Shown here: piece after piece, positions 12,549-26,800 of the stretch
Position numbering within the stretch: the first letter of the stretch is position 1
Layout of the letters: each line of letters opens with the position of its first letter
Assembly (NCBI RefSeq): GCF_901709675.1
Contig: NC_051090.1
Location: 10,425,342 to 10,489,341, forward strand
DNA from: Syngnathus acus
Lineage: Eukaryota > Chordata > Actinopteri > Syngnathiformes > Syngnathidae
DNA: 64,000 nucleotides
Direction of reading: 5' to 3'
The notes under the pieces: model-generated
The model's input: the letters and a program-made list of their open reading frames with translations, nothing else
Databases searched by the model: none
What the model was told of the DNA's origin: nothing
Program-made: the position numbers and the translations under genes

Positions 12549-13945
12549 AGAGTAGAGCTTGGCAATTGATTTTGAGTGACGATCGTCACCAAGATTGGGT
12601 TGAAGCACTTGCCGACACTGTCATTGTTAAATAAATGCTGGTTGAACAAAAGCAAAGCAACAAGACAATTAAAGATCTAAATTTGCTCATCTTCGCTATG
12701 ATGAAAAACTCTCCCATGCGACTTTTTTATTTTTTAAAGGCATCTCAATTCGATCGATTCAAATGCAGCCTTCTCCGCAACATCTCAGCAAGTCAAGGTT
12801 GTACTTCCTAACATAACATCGAATCAATACAAAAGTGACTTCAAACAAAAAGAAGGTGACAACGGGATCGGCGCTTGACTTTATTCCATCTGACTTGGCG
12901 ATTCAGACCAACTGCGTCACCTCCCGACAGGTTAGCAACAGCGCCACGTCATCCTGCCAAGCCGCTGCGGATCAACTGCAAGCTCTCCTGATGATGTCAT
13001 AGGTCAACGAGAATGCCATTAAAACACTGAGGGGGAAACCGCAGCAACGGCCGATGTGTTGCCGGTCATGCTTGTTGTGAGAGGATTACTGGAAGTGGAG
13101 TGTGTGTGCGTGTATGCATGTGTGAGTGAGTTTCCTCCAACAAGGTTTCGGGGCACTGGCTTGAGTCATCGGCTCCCCTCGAGCCAGGAAGCAGTGTGTC
13201 CAAGGGCCTGACACACACATACACAAACACACACACACACACAAAGACAGGCCCGATCGCAAACACACACGCAGACCTCCTGGTTGCTTGCTAAGCCGAC
13301 TGACCTTTACGCAGCCCACCCACAGCTGACCTGTACATAACCATGTCACAAGGTGGGGGGCCCAAATTAACAAACCAGGCTTGGAAGAAATAATCAATTA
13401 ATTATCAGTATTGAATATGACCATCATTTGGCTCAAAGGTGCCAGTTGGTGGACATTGGCAGCAATCAGAGCACACTACTGCAAGATGATCCCAAATGTG
13501 CTCAATGTGACACGTGACCTATGCGTCCAGAAATTGTCGACAGATTCATGAGACTCATGAATCATACGAGTCGATTGTTGCATGGTCAGCATACTCGCCG
13601 GACATTGTCACCCAGCGACCATTCCCGCATCGCATTTTGGTCCCGGTACACCCCCCCCCAAAAAAATCCCTCAAATTAAAAGATACTTGAAAGGAGGGAC
13701 ACAAAAGAGGAATGAAACGAGCTAACTCATCGGACAGATTTATGCGAGTGACTCACCATCTCTGTTTTTTTTTTTTTTTCCAAAGACTGGTGCCAGCTGA
13801 CCATCACACACATGCTGTCCAAGTGTGTCTTTAGTGTGTGCTGGTTCCCAGTGCCGCCAAAGGCCCCTTTCCCATCCCTTGATGTGGAACACAATGTGCT
13901 TCTGTCACAGAGGCAGAGCAGACGGTGAAAGCGAGGGGCCTCCAA

Positions 13946-14090
<145 letters not shown>

Positions 14091-15719
14091 CAACAAGAGC
14101 CAGTTCAAACCCAAGCAGACAACAGCAAGGCAGCACCTCTGCATGCAAACATCAACTAAGTCGAATTCCACTTTTCCCACACATGCAACTGCGTTGGCAC
14201 ACAAACGAGTCCTTGTCCCATGAAAACAAAGTGCGAACGCGATGACAGAGGTCAATCCACGCTCCGCTCTGCTCCCCACCCCGCGGCGTTTCCAACCGAC
14301 AGCCTCATTAGGGAAATATTTGTCCCAGTTGGGAAGGTGCAACGGGTGAGAAACTGTACAGAAAAAAAACACGTTGGGGGTGGGGCACGCTGGGATGTCT
14401 GTCACATTTCCACAATTAACTACACATGAGTAGTGTCCTAGCAAATGTTTGGCCGTTCTTCCTTTTCAACATCTCTGGGTCTTCCTTTAGGCTCCATTTC
14501 ATTTGATGGAGGTTGGTCTCCATGAACATATTTGGATGGCTGGGCGGATGAACCTGACATTCCTGACATCATTCGGCCTTGCAGCTTGCAGAGTCGTATG
14601 AAGGTGTCACAAAAGTTTGGAAAAACAAATCAAGTTCACTCACGTACGCGCACACACACAGCAACCCCCACCCTCTCCGCTTCCTCTGAATGAAAGAAGG
14701 CTTGTGCTCTCCCTGGCTGGCTCTCAGCCCTCCTCCTGCAAATCAAGTAACAAATTGCCGCATCCTCCGAATGATAATCAGCAAAGCCTTGAAGGCGGTT
14801 TTGTCCCAAGGGATCGAGTCAAACTTCTTGCTTTTTTCTGACCGCCTGACTGACTTGAGTGTTGTTCTGCAAAACTCGCAGTTCAACTTAGTTTCCTCAC
14901 TTTGCTTGCAAGCCACTCCGCAAGAGGTCCGGAATTGTTTGAAATCTGGGAAAATCTTTGCCTGAAGTTTCTGACTGGTGAAGAGAGGCTCCGGCCTCGC
15001 ATCTCCATCAACAAGTCAATAGAGGCTGTGGCTTGCTGAGACATTAGCGTGGAAGCAATGAAGGTGAGCAGGACTTAATATAAGCCTCTTAGTGCTTCTG
15101 TCAAAGAGTCTCTTTTAGGGAAATCAATCCCTCGGTAATGACTAAGCACAGCGCAGGCATCGGACGTGGACGACAGCCGACCTGTGGCAGGGGAAAGCTG
15201 CTGGGCTACGGTTGGATATGAGCCTCTTAAGAGTGCCCACCGTCTCACACTTAAGAGGAGGGAGGGGCGTGATCACGGTGATGACAATGGTGATAAATAC
15301 GCGGCTGGCCATTGAGTGGCGTTCGGGGGAAAATCCACCCTTGCTTTCAGAAGTCCCGAGGCGAGGGGCTGAACGAGCGCCGCCCGAGATGGCGATCCAT
15401 CGAGCCGTGAGACTTTCTCATCTCCAGCAGGCAAACACCAAACCAGATTGCGGATGATTTGCACCTCGGACGTCAAATGGATGTTGGGATTGTCACCCAC
15501 TAGAACTTCTCTCTATAGAAATATTGTTGATTGTTGGATGGAACATTGCACCACAAACGCAAAACGTGCCAATCGACTTCCTCGAGTTGAGCTTGATATT
15601 AGTTAGCCATGCTCATTCTAAACTCATTTAAATATAATCGCGTTCAGTTTTATTAAACGCGGAAGAGAGATGAAGAAAATGGTGCAGAAATGCTTCGAAT
15701 CTTTTAAATCAAGAAATGT

Positions 15720-15770
15720 TATAGCTCTATAAAAATCAAACAACCTTTGTTTGATTTTTATAGAGCTATA
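15720..15770. repeat. 24-bp perfect palindrome with 3-nt loop
   Basis: The arm 15720-15743 (TATAGCTCTATAAAAATC..., 24 nt) pairs perfectly with 15747-15770. Only CCT is left between the arms. Allowing one gap, pairing extends outward to about 33 bp (AGAAAT versus ATTTCT). The loop is too small for a typical microRNA precursor. No terminal target-site duplication was seen. Confidence 0.85.
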
Positions 15771-18622
15771 CAATTTCTGACATGTTTGAAGAAACGGGGA
15801 ATCTTACTGGCTAGCAGATTCCCATCACGAATAAGTCCACATCGGCTGAAGACGGAACATAAGCAGACAGGCATGTCGCTGAGGCCTTGCTACTGTGACA
15901 CGCGGGAGGTAATTTGCAACAACACAAAGAGGGTGGAGGGAGGGGGGTGAGGAGGGGTGGCTTGAAAAAGGTACCGGAGAGAAAATAGGTAAGGGAAAAT
16001 CACTGTTTAATTTGAAATCCAAGAGTTTGGGGGGCAGAGTTCATCCATAAGTGGAGCTGCTACAACACAGCACAAAAAAAATAATTTCACATTCTTTAAT
16101 TTTCGGAATAAAATGGCTAGCTATTTCAGGGCGAATAATTGTTTGAACCAATGATTTTATCATTAATCCGACAGCAGCCCCCAAGAGCCGGGGGTCACAC
16201 CAGAGGTTGATTAGGTACGAGGCTGCACAAAGAGCTCTCCAGTCGATGCCATTGAAAAGGAGCAAGTCATTTAGATTGCGAATTGGTCTCGGGGTTGCGA
16301 GTCTCGCTCCATTACAGGCCACTTTCAATTTGAGCCTCACAATAAACATCAAGCCGGGAAAAGCAAATTACAGCAGCCACCTTGGCCGGAGCAGACGCTC
16401 GCTCGGGCGGGCGGGCAAGATGCTAAACCGAAGCAAAAAAAGTGGAAAACGGGGAGAATGACAAAGCAAAATTCCAACTTCTTTGACTTTGATAAGATTC
16501 AAACACAAAGAACGTGTCCCAAAAACACCAAAGCAACGTATGGCTAATTTGCGCTTCCCTTTTTGACATTCCTCCACACAAAGTCACAACAACAAAATCC
16601 CATTCGAGAAAAAGGCGTCCATTTGGAATGCATGCAAATCATTTTCTATCTCCCATTATTAATTTCATACTCCATTTTAATTACAGCCAGACAGGGCCGG
16701 AACAATGGCGGGTCTGTCCGTCCAAATTGCGTTGGGCGCTCACTATCTCGTCTCAAAGTCGCTGCGTGGCTGGTTGTAAATATCTTTGGGGTATACGTGA
16801 ACACAACGCTAAGTGTTATTGACATGCTCGATAACTTGACCAATGCAAATTTAATTATATGAGTTGAATTTGCGCCGCCGCCACAAATCAATGCAGATAA
16901 TTGCAGCGCGACGCCTTTTGTGACAGCGGCCTTGTTTTGAGAGAACGCGTCACTCTCCACGAGTGTCTCATCAGTCATCATACTTTTAGTAATCATTTCG
17001 ATTCCAAATGGCGATAAGACAACAAATGTGTGAGCACTTAAAAGCCCGGATTCAACATGATCAATGATGAGATCTGAAACAAAGCACAGGGGCTTAACAC
17101 ACTGCAATTTTAGAGATTACCTTATTAAAAGAAGTCGGAATAAAATCAATTTTGTTTCCCGAGGCAATTTTTCACTCTGCACATCCTGGACATTATATTC
17201 AATTAAACACACGTCAAGGTAAACAATTCCCTGAGCAAGCTCCACGTTTTCTTTTATAGAAACTGAAACCTTCACTCTTGGCCTAAATATCAGCACACAA
17301 AAAATATACAAACAGTATTAAAAGGGTAGTCAACTCGACTTTTTTCTTTATTTTTATTAACTCAAAATGTTCCTTCTACAGTCTAACTGTCTTCAGATTC
17401 ATATTACGTTTATGTAATAAGAATTAAGCAGAGGAATTGACCCGTTCAAGGCGCTGCCATTTTTTTTTATCTGTCAACTAAAATTGACAGCAAAGTGACC
17501 CAACTCAAAACAGGTGAGCTGTGTGATGCTAGCAAGACAAGCTCATCTCTCAAGTCATTGTTTTGATAATTGTTCTTTTTTTACTACTATATATTCTACA
17601 AAGTCTCATATTCCTACTTGGCCAGATTTGAAAAGGAAATAAACAAAAAGCAAGGCAATAAAATAATCCGTCTCTGTGGCGGTATTAAGGACATTAAGCA
17701 CTGGCGTTTTTTCCCCATCTGCAGCAGAAAATCAATCGTCGCGGGCTGCGAGGACAGTCGGAGGCTAATTTTACCCCGCATTTTCTCTGCCGGCTAATCC
17801 CGCAGCCGGGAGCCTGAGCGCGGAGTGCAAGAGGAGTCGAGAAGAAAAGTGAGAGATCCCTCCATAAATGAATTTTATCAGCATGAAAACAAAGTGACTA
17901 CCTGAACAAAGTCTATTTTACAGAACCACTTCAATAGCATCTCTCGCCTCTTCTCTGTGCCCATTGCGACGATATACATCCATAAGGAAATATAAGCACG
18001 GCTAAAAATAACGACAACGAGAAAAAACAGTTTGAAGCTTGATTTTTACCTTACAAACCTTTCTATGAATGAATAGAATCATATCAATTAGGATTTGAAA
18101 GGATGCAGATAAAGGATTATGTCATGCGAGCACGGGAGGACCGAACGTGAAAATAAATACGAGTTGGCCTCCGGTTTGTACAGCGAGACAGCTTGCGGGG
18201 AGCGCTATTGTTTTCGTCATTAAGGAAAGGAAGCGAGGGGTGAAGTCTTGCGAGGGAGACGGAGAGAGATAGACGGAGTCATGCTACATGCTCTCTCACA
18301 GCAGGCACAACAAACACGTTGATTTCGATGACGCTCTGCTCCGGAGCCTGCAAACAATACACTCAACTGGGACTGCGAATCGTATGACTGCCTTGATAAA
18401 CCGACAGAGCGGGTTTAAGAAGACGCTTGCAGATTAACTATTTGGAATGCCGCTAAGACTGTTGCTATCTTCAACAAGGAGCTTGCATTTGCTCTTCACG
18501 CGGCCATTTTGTCTTTACGAGTATTACACTGTGACTTCCCATAGCCAAAAGGTTGTTGATCAACATTTTCAGGAAAAACTTCAAAACAAATTTGAGCATT
18601 TTTTTAGATTTTTCTTTTAAAG

Positions 18623-19058
18623 TACCGTATTTTCCGGACTATAAGGCGCACCTTCAATGAATGGCCCATTTTAAAACTTTGTCCTTATATAAGGCGCACC
18701 GGACTATAAGGCACACCATTAATGCCTCATGGCAGGTTTTTAATCCAAATCAAATCCATCCATCCATCCATCCATTTTCTGAACCGCTTCGTCCCCACGG
18801 GGGTCGCGGGCGTATTCTCCATTTTATCTTTTTTATTTCAACTTCAGATGCAAAAAAATTACTTTATAATCACAAAATAATGATCCATAGTCTTTTTGAT
18901 TCATGATTCATAGTCTTCAGCGGGCCACTTATGATTGATTTCATGACACAATGCTTCGGGCCAGTTTGAATTTAGGAATTTGGTCCATATATAAGGCGCA
19001 CCGGACTATAAGGCGCACTGTCGGCTTTTGAGAAAATTTTAGGTTTTTAGGTAGATGA
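18623..19058. mobile_element. relic of TATAAGGCGC inverted-repeat element with nested SINE tail
   Basis: Starts TACCGTATTTTCCGGACTAT and contains several copies of a CCGGACTATAAGGCGCACC motif (near 18633, 18700, 18990 and 19005). The matching right terminus is missing, so the element is truncated. Its first bases resemble those of the elements at 11944 and 33991 (TACCGT..TTTTCC), suggesting related families. A CATCCATCCATCC-CATTTTCTGAACCGCTT segment at about 18754-18812 resembles the 3' tail of common fish retroposons and is probably a later insertion. Confidence 0.7.
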
Positions 19059-22000
19059 TTTAATTGTTGTCATTAGTAGCCTTTTTTTTTTTTTTTTTGC
19101 ATCAGACACGCCCCATAGTCTGCAAAGTATTTAAAAATGCAAGTGTAGAATTTTAATGAGCATTGCTGTTAGTATTTAGTATTCTAGTATACTCATTTTG
19201 GCATTGCTAAATACAAATAAGTGGAATGATGCGGAAATTCATAATGATGGAACCGGTTTTGGTTGTTGCAAGATCAAATTTTAGAAGCGCAAGCTAAAAA
19301 TGGCCACGAACTGCCTTGGGCACAGGAACACACTGCAATGCTAACTTGTAAAGATGCCAATGTTGGTTGAACATTCAAAACCTGAGCTGAAACTATTCTA
19401 TATACACACGTGATATTACACACAGCACCCCCCCCCTCCCTTACACACACACACACACCACACACACTTTAATAGGATGATGATACAAAGGGGCAGAGGA
19501 GCGAGGCGCCGGCTGGGGGAAAAAAATGGAACCAAGAAACGAGACAAAAACAGGATGAGGGGAAGCTCAAGAAAGAAGGACGGAGGAGAGAAAAGAAGCT
19601 TTGGACGCATCTTCCACATCACTGCCTCCAATTTACCACACAGGTGGCAAAGTTAGCAGATAACACAGATAGTTGCGCCAAGGCTTTCTGCCTCCGCTGC
19701 TATGGAATAGCTGGCAGGTGAAAAGATGCGGTCCAAGGACAAAAGCAAAAAATAGGAAGAAAAAACATTGCTATGCCATCAAGTGTGTGTGCGTGCAACA
19801 GCTGAGTTTATTTATTAACCGTTAAGGCTAGCAGGACCTTTCAAGGACGGCAGATTATAACATGCCGATCAGTATCCAAACATTGTTTAGTCGGAATTTG
19901 ATGCTTTCTTTATGGCTGCTATGCAATGTTTCTTCTATACTGCCACGGGTGCAGGAGCAACTCAATAGCCCGTCCCATGATGGCAAAAAAATGCTGAAAC
20001 CATGCAGTGCAGACATTATAATAATAATAATAGTAATAATAATGATAATAATAATAATGATGATAATAAAAATAATGCCATGTCATAGTTTAACAGCTTA
20101 AGAGTTAAACTAGCAGTTGAAAGCCTAATTGGTCCTCCAATTTAACTGAATTTCGCTTGCTCGACACATATTGATCATGTTCATTTTTATTTGCCAGTTG
20201 TAATTGTTTGCCGTCGGGAGGGTTTGTCAAGATATGATCAAAGAAGCTTAATGATGAGCAGGGGCTGATGAATAAGAGCCGTAATGAGTGACAGGAAACA
20301 AAGAATGATGTTGGTCGCCATTGCATGCATGTGTGTGTATGTGTGTGTGCGTGTGTGTGTGCAGCTGGCCTGCACGCATCCTCGATGATATGTGATTGTT
20401 TCACTTGCCATAATGGAGGCTGCGCTGTTGGAGCACATTTGCAGTGCCGTGATTGTAAATGTGTGGCCCACTAACAGGTGTGGATGAGACAAGAGGAGAG
20501 CTGCTGCTTGAGGATGTGGAGGGGAAAATAAAGTGATGCCACTACCACACGGGAGCCAAATTGAAACGAAAAGCATGCCATTTTTATCCAGGCACTTGAA
20601 GATAACAGAGGCGTTAGCATGAAAGAGATCGCCGCAACTGGCTGCACTTGGGCTCAATATTTCAATTTAGGAACATTCGGGTGCAAGAGGAGAGGGCTGC
20701 GCACAGGGCTGTGAAGAAAAATGGCGGCATAGGAGCCACTGAGGTGAACTTGAGATTTCAAGGAGAGGCGTTGAAATTATCTGGGCATCTCTTGTTGCCG
20801 TTTTCGATTGGCAATAGAAAAAGAGAAAAAAAACAATTTGGGTTTTCGGGATATTTTTTTGTCATGTAATTCAAAACAAAACAAAAATCAATACACTTTT
20901 AGAATTGAATTATAGGCTTGGATCAAACAACACAAAACTTATAAATGCGGCACCACACCGAGTTTGATTTTAATTTTAAAATTTCCAAAACAAAACATTT
21001 TGAGAATAGACTTACAAACTGAGGCAAAGAGGGATCTTAAAAAAAAAAGTGTGTCAGCTTGAGCGACCACACAACAGCACGTTTGTGTGTCGGAAATTTG
21101 CGAGTGATCGCCCAGCCGGCAAGCCATCCGTCCATATTGCCACAGCGTGCCGCTTTCCCTTCTCTATCTTTCATTCTTCTTCTCATAGCTCAGAGCAGAT
21201 TGTCCGGTCGGAGCAGCTCTGAGCTGTCGCGCAACACGCGACGCCAGCTTTCAAGAGCCGACGTTGAAAACCCAAGACGTTTTCATTTTGGACTTTTTAT
21301 CGTAGCCACGCAGGCCACTTCTCGTTTTGCCCGCTTCTGCTTCCAAATCTCGACTTGTCCCCAAGCAAGGTCTTGACTGTCCGAGAGTCTCAGATGACCT
21401 TCCCTCCCTGAAATCTTGCTCCAGCCCCAATCTTGGCTTGATGGCTTGCACGGAATTAAAATCCAGGCAATTACAGTGGGGGGGGGAAAAAAACCCGGAG
21501 ATCTTGTGTTTTGTCTGGGAGCGGTGTGCCGGGGGGATTAGTCCAAAGCCGGAATGGCGTTTGAATCGTGAAGGGTCCCTGAAAGACACCACTTGTTATT
21601 AAGAGTGTGTAAACACTGCCAAGCTGCTGAAAAGCTGCTAAAAACACATCGGACATAAAGACGCCGCCTGTGGACACGTCGTATTATCCCTCCGTACATT
21701 AACTGGCTGCTAAATACTTAGCTGGAGGATTCCAGCTCTCCTCCCATTCCCATTTCTGTCCCCCAACATTTCTCCCCCACTGTAATCTTTTCGAGACAAT
21801 AAGCAAAGAGCGATATCAAGAAGGGCGAGAGCGGCGGGCAGAGCGACACCACTTGACAGCGCCGAGTCTGTCCAGAGTATCGGCTTTAGCGCCTAGCTCA
21901 AGCGGAGGCTCCACGCCGCTGTTAAACCGAGCTTCTACTAAACAAAATCAAAACACATAAAGACCGTCATTCAAGTGATCGCCAATCATTGTGACAGAGT

Positions 22001-22343
22001 GAGCGTGTTTGTATATCAAATCTGCCTTTAGGTTGGACCCGGTCAGAACCAAGACAAGCTTTTATCATCCAATCAGACAAACAAAGCCGAAATCTCGAAT
22101 TCTGCCTGGAAAGATTTACTTCCGCATTTCTTGGTGGACACTAATAAGGCGACCTACCCGCCCATATTCTGCTATGATTGGCGACACGGCGGTGTAGACG
22201 CTCACACTCGTGAAAAACACCAAAACTTAGTCCAGCCTGCCCCTGCGTACATTTAAATAGTCAGCTTGCTAACGTAGCAAAGACGTGCACCCTTGCGGAG
22301 TTCCATTTATGTTCTAGTCAGTACTAAGAGATGTTGCATTAAG

Positions 22344-22386
22344 GGCGGCACGGGGGGGTGTGGTGCTTACCACGCCGGCCTCACAA
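22344..22386 (+). repeat. SINE-like fragment
   Basis: GGGCGGCACGG...TGGTGCTTACCACGCCGGCCTCAC resembles the head of the tRNA-like fish repeat whose opposite-strand copy is at 51470-51733 (where the equivalent reads as gcggac-gtgctaaccag...accgtgccgct). Only about 40 bp remains. Confidence 0.5.
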
Positions 22387-23838
22387 AAATCCACGAATGC
22401 GACACTCAAGACAGCTTGTTGGACCTTTTACAACATCGCATTTGGATATTTTGCCCAATCTTACAGTACAGCCGTGTGCTACCTTTCAATATTTGGGTAC
22501 GCTGCTGCAACTTGAGGGATGCTATTCGTCATCCTTCCGTGATATACTATAATTTCAAATGTTTCCCTCCATGTGGCACAAAGTGCTATTACAACAACAC
22601 AAAGCAGAGTAAGGTAGTATTATCTTGACTATATTGCAACCTATACTCTTGATGTCATTACATACCTCCCCCACTCTCTCGTGCTGCTGAGTGAACCCCT
22701 CTGCATAGTAAGATTAAGCCTGTAATTATACAGCAGCAGCATGTGCATTGTCTCCATGCATCTCGCACACACGCGCACGCACAAGCACACACACACACGT
22801 GCACACAAAACAAGGTGAGCGGCTGGCCTTGCAAGGCCATTATAGTACAGCGCGCTCAGCCTCTATTCACAGCTCGCTATTGTTCACGCCAAGGTAAGTA
22901 GGGGAGCCTTCAGACTGTAATCACCTGCACACACGCACACATATTGATGTGGAAATGAAAGGAAAGAGAAAATGAGGAAATAAATATTGGGATGGGAGAT
23001 AGGTGCTGCTCGGAAGAAGTCCACGACAAATCTGCCTGCACGTGTATTTGTTTTAGGCCACGTTCCGCTTGTAAACAGTGTTGCTTTTAAAAGTTTAGAG
23101 TGACTATTAAAAGGAAAAAGGTGGATTGCTCCGTCACAACAAACGGGATTTGGTGGAGCTACAGCTGACAGTTTAGTAATTTTCCCAAAATAAATCTACA
23201 ATAAATGAAGACTCTAATTTGAGAGATAGAGAGAGAGACAGAGAGAGAGAGAGCTCTCCCGTTCAGTGGCCGCTAACTGATTTGACGTACATTTCATTAA
23301 ACAAGCCGTGAACTGCTCACAGCAGGGGAGGGGGGGAGGCAAGAGGATTGTTTTTAGCATCCATTGTACTTGCGTGTGTTTGCATTCACTCGTTGACTCC
23401 AAGCAGGCCAGCCTTCCTGACACGCCTTTTATCAGTTTTGCGTGGTGTCGCTTGGAAAAGCACGCAGGTAATGCAAGCTCTCCGCCCTCCATAGCGGTGG
23501 GGAGGCAACGCAGCCAAGTCGGTGCATTTCTCCCCCTCCTCGTTCTTTTTTTTTTTTTAAACAAGCAGAAAATTGTTTGGTGGTGTTTCACGGCTGACGG
23601 GTTATGGTAATCCGGCAGGAGCACCGGTCTGGAAACTAATGAACTGGGGACGAGAACGAGCAAGCGAGATGAGCTCACGCTGTATCACAGATTGGATTTG
23701 CCGTTTCTCGTGTATCATTGATGCTTTATTTTCTCCGTGGGAAGAACTTGAGACGCCTTTCATGAAAGCGCATTCAGCTCTAGAATGAGCTTATACTAGA
23801 ATGCAAACGGAGATACGTTGTAGCAGCACAGACTTTTA

Positions 23839-23866
23839 AGTGCACTTTATAATCCAAAAAATACGG
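23839..23866 (-). repeat. isolated TATAAGGCGC-type terminus
   Basis: Reading the minus strand gives CCGTATTTTTTGGATTATAA and then AGTGCA, close to the CCGTATTTTCCGGACTATAA end of the 18.6-kb element. A short relic only. Confidence 0.5.
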
Positions 23867-26800
23867 GAATGGAGTATATTTACATATTGAAAATAAACGT
23901 CTAAGATCAATCACTAAAAGCCAAAAATGGAGAAGATCACGTTTCACAGATGAGCTGCACGACGGGTTTCCTTCTAGATTGAAAGCCTGCCAACTGTTGC
24001 CCATTTCCTTTTTTTTTTTTTTATAACCCTCCATGGACTGTTTGTCACATGATGTGTTCTTCATCACTCATGTGTCCATTCCTGCCCTTCCTTCTCACAC
24101 CTCTCCATTTGCCAGCATGTGTGTTGTGGGAAACGCCGCTCTATCGAGCCTGAAACAGGTGCTCGATCATAGTCAATTAATTAGATGGTGAAGATGCTCC
24201 TTGTTCACTGGCGAGCCCCTTGTGGCCCGCCGGGATCTGACACACACACACTCGCACACACACACACACGGGGGGAAAAGCCATCTGGGCAAAGAATCAT
24301 CCCATGGGACTGTGGCAAAGTGTAAATATGTGTGCGCGTGTGTGTGTGTGCGCGTGTGAGTGTGTGTGTGTGTGTGTGTGTGATTGGCCGTGAAGTTGCT
24401 GCTTTTACATGACAATTAACCCTATTAGCCTTGCAATGACTCACACTTGCCAGACCAGGTTTGGTCTTTTACACAGCATCCAGACAGAAAAAAAAAAAAT
24501 CCCTTCATGCTTTCTATTGAAATGTTTGAGCCTGCTCTGAATGTAAAGTTCGAGTCTGCTATTTACTATGTTAGCTTCCAAATATTTTTCTTGGGTTAAC
24601 ATTACGAGTGTTTAGATGTTGCCTTTCTTGCCGAGCAATTTATTCAGTGCCCTTCAGCATTACATCCAGAGCCACATTAGAAGCAATTTACCTAAATAAA
24701 CGAGACAACACTTTAAAAAAGAAAAAAAAGAAAACGCAGACACTGTACATGGAAATTGTACACAAATGTAATAAAGCCGACTGCAGTCGAATGAATGCAG
24801 CGCACTGACAGCCCGTTCCAAAGTCGTCAGAAAGCGAGACCGACAGAGACGTGAGAGACAAAGCAGTTGAAGTGACAGTTGAGTCTTTGATTGACAGGAT
24901 GGGCTTTTGATTCGGATGTAATTACTGAGGGGAGGGGGGCGCTTCGGGAGGTAAAAGAGGAATACAATAGAAATGTGAGGGAGGGGGAGGAGGAGGAATG
25001 GAGGCTTGGAGCAATGGTGGCTTTTGAAAGGCTGATGCCAAGAGTTTTGTTGCAAGTCATTCAGAACTGAATGCCACTCTTCCCTTCAACTGGCTTGTCA
25101 AGACATCACAAAGCAGGAGAAATCATTTAGTTCATTGGCATTGCTGTGTAAAAGTCAGATTTTTTTGCCAATTATTGTTAAATTTGTTCTTGCTTGCATT
25201 TTAAATGTGTTTTGCATTTATCACGTTCGATACCACTTTGTTTCCAAACCGATACTAGAATGACAGCTCAATTCTTGAGTGGTCGCGGATACTGATAGCA
25301 AATACCGATACTACTTTTAAAATGTCCATGAGCTGATGAATAATTTTAACCTTAAGCCAAAAGTGTTCTGCGATGTGTTGCAAGAACAACCACGGGGCAG
25401 CAGCGAGGAGCCCAAAATGGCCGCAAATATATAGTTCCAGACGCCGACTCTACTCCACAACAAACACGTCTGCTTCCATGACCTAGATAATTCGAATCAT
25501 GCCAAAACCTTGGCGTCTGACAAGCTCAGGAGAGGAGATGTTTTCTCGAGTTTACAATTTCCTTCATCTTTATTTGTGACTTGGGAGGTCAGAAGGCAAA
25601 CGCAGAGCATCGCAGACATGATGTCATCACTGCCTGCCGGTCTACAAGTGACAATGCAACAGCTTGCTAGAGAGATTGGATTTTACATTTTCAAACACAC
25701 ACACACGCATGCATACTTGCAGATCTCTGACAGCGCTTCAGAGCCTTGGCCATGTGTCCCACAGGTTTGGTGTTTAATCAAAGAGAATAGTGGCAGGGGA
25801 GAAAGGGAGGAGAAAGGAGGGAGGGAGCTGGCTCATGTGGAAAGCCCCCCCCTCAACCCGAGGCAAGGCTATTTGTCGGGCCCCTGGTGGAAGCCCAACA
25901 TTAGCCCTCTGGGGCCCTCAAGGAGCCCGCAGGATCATACACTTGACAAATATTGGGATTGGAGCTGGAGTGAGGCATTGTGGACATGGGCGGGGGCGTA
26001 AGGCCCTGAAGCAGATGGTCGTAAATGTTCATTTAAGACAGACGATTGATTTGACGAAACAGATATCCAGCCTCGTTAAGCAGAAAGTACCTCTGGGACC
26101 TGGTGGGGGGGGTTGTCTAATTCTAACCTCCGCCTGTGCCGACCGTGCTGGCAAACCAGGACAGAATAAGAGCACGACAGAGAGCAAAATAGTTCCTGTC
26201 AAGATGAAATGAAATTTGTGCGCACGCAAACACACAAAGCGCCAGGAACAAGCACGACTTTGCTCCTGTTTGTATATTCACATTGGCGATCCGGGCCCTG
26301 CTGTCATGCCCTTCTAGAAAGATCTGCTCGAACACGTTCTTCCTCGTTCGTCAGTGATGTGACACGACTGCGAGAGGAGATTGCGTCTTCTCCTCGCCGC
26401 ATGCAAAGCGGCGCCGGTGTGCAGTCGAGCCATCGAGCCGTTCTCACTCGCCACATCCCTTTAATTGGCTAAAATGATGGCCTTTCATCAATATTGCCTT
26501 TAAAAAATGTCTGCTTTCTCTCTCGCTCTCTGCATCTCCTCCCACTTTTCTTTCACTTTGTGTATTTTCAGACCTTTATTCAATCCAATCATGGCCAGCG
26601 TGGCGGCGCTCCGTCGAGGCCATGCACGCCGCAGCCAAGTCTTTGTGTCTCAGCATTAAGAAATGAGCACAGAGAGGACGAGAGGAGAGGTCTCATTAGC
26701 GCCACAATCACAAAGAAGACAATTATCAGTCTGCAAGCCACGGTCGGAGATTTAGAAGGACGCCAAGTGGAGCGGCCGGCAACTGGACATGACACCTAAG

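Noticed and set aside
15720-15770. microRNA precursor
   Set aside because: The loop is only 3 nt and the stem is perfectly paired, unlike animal precursors.
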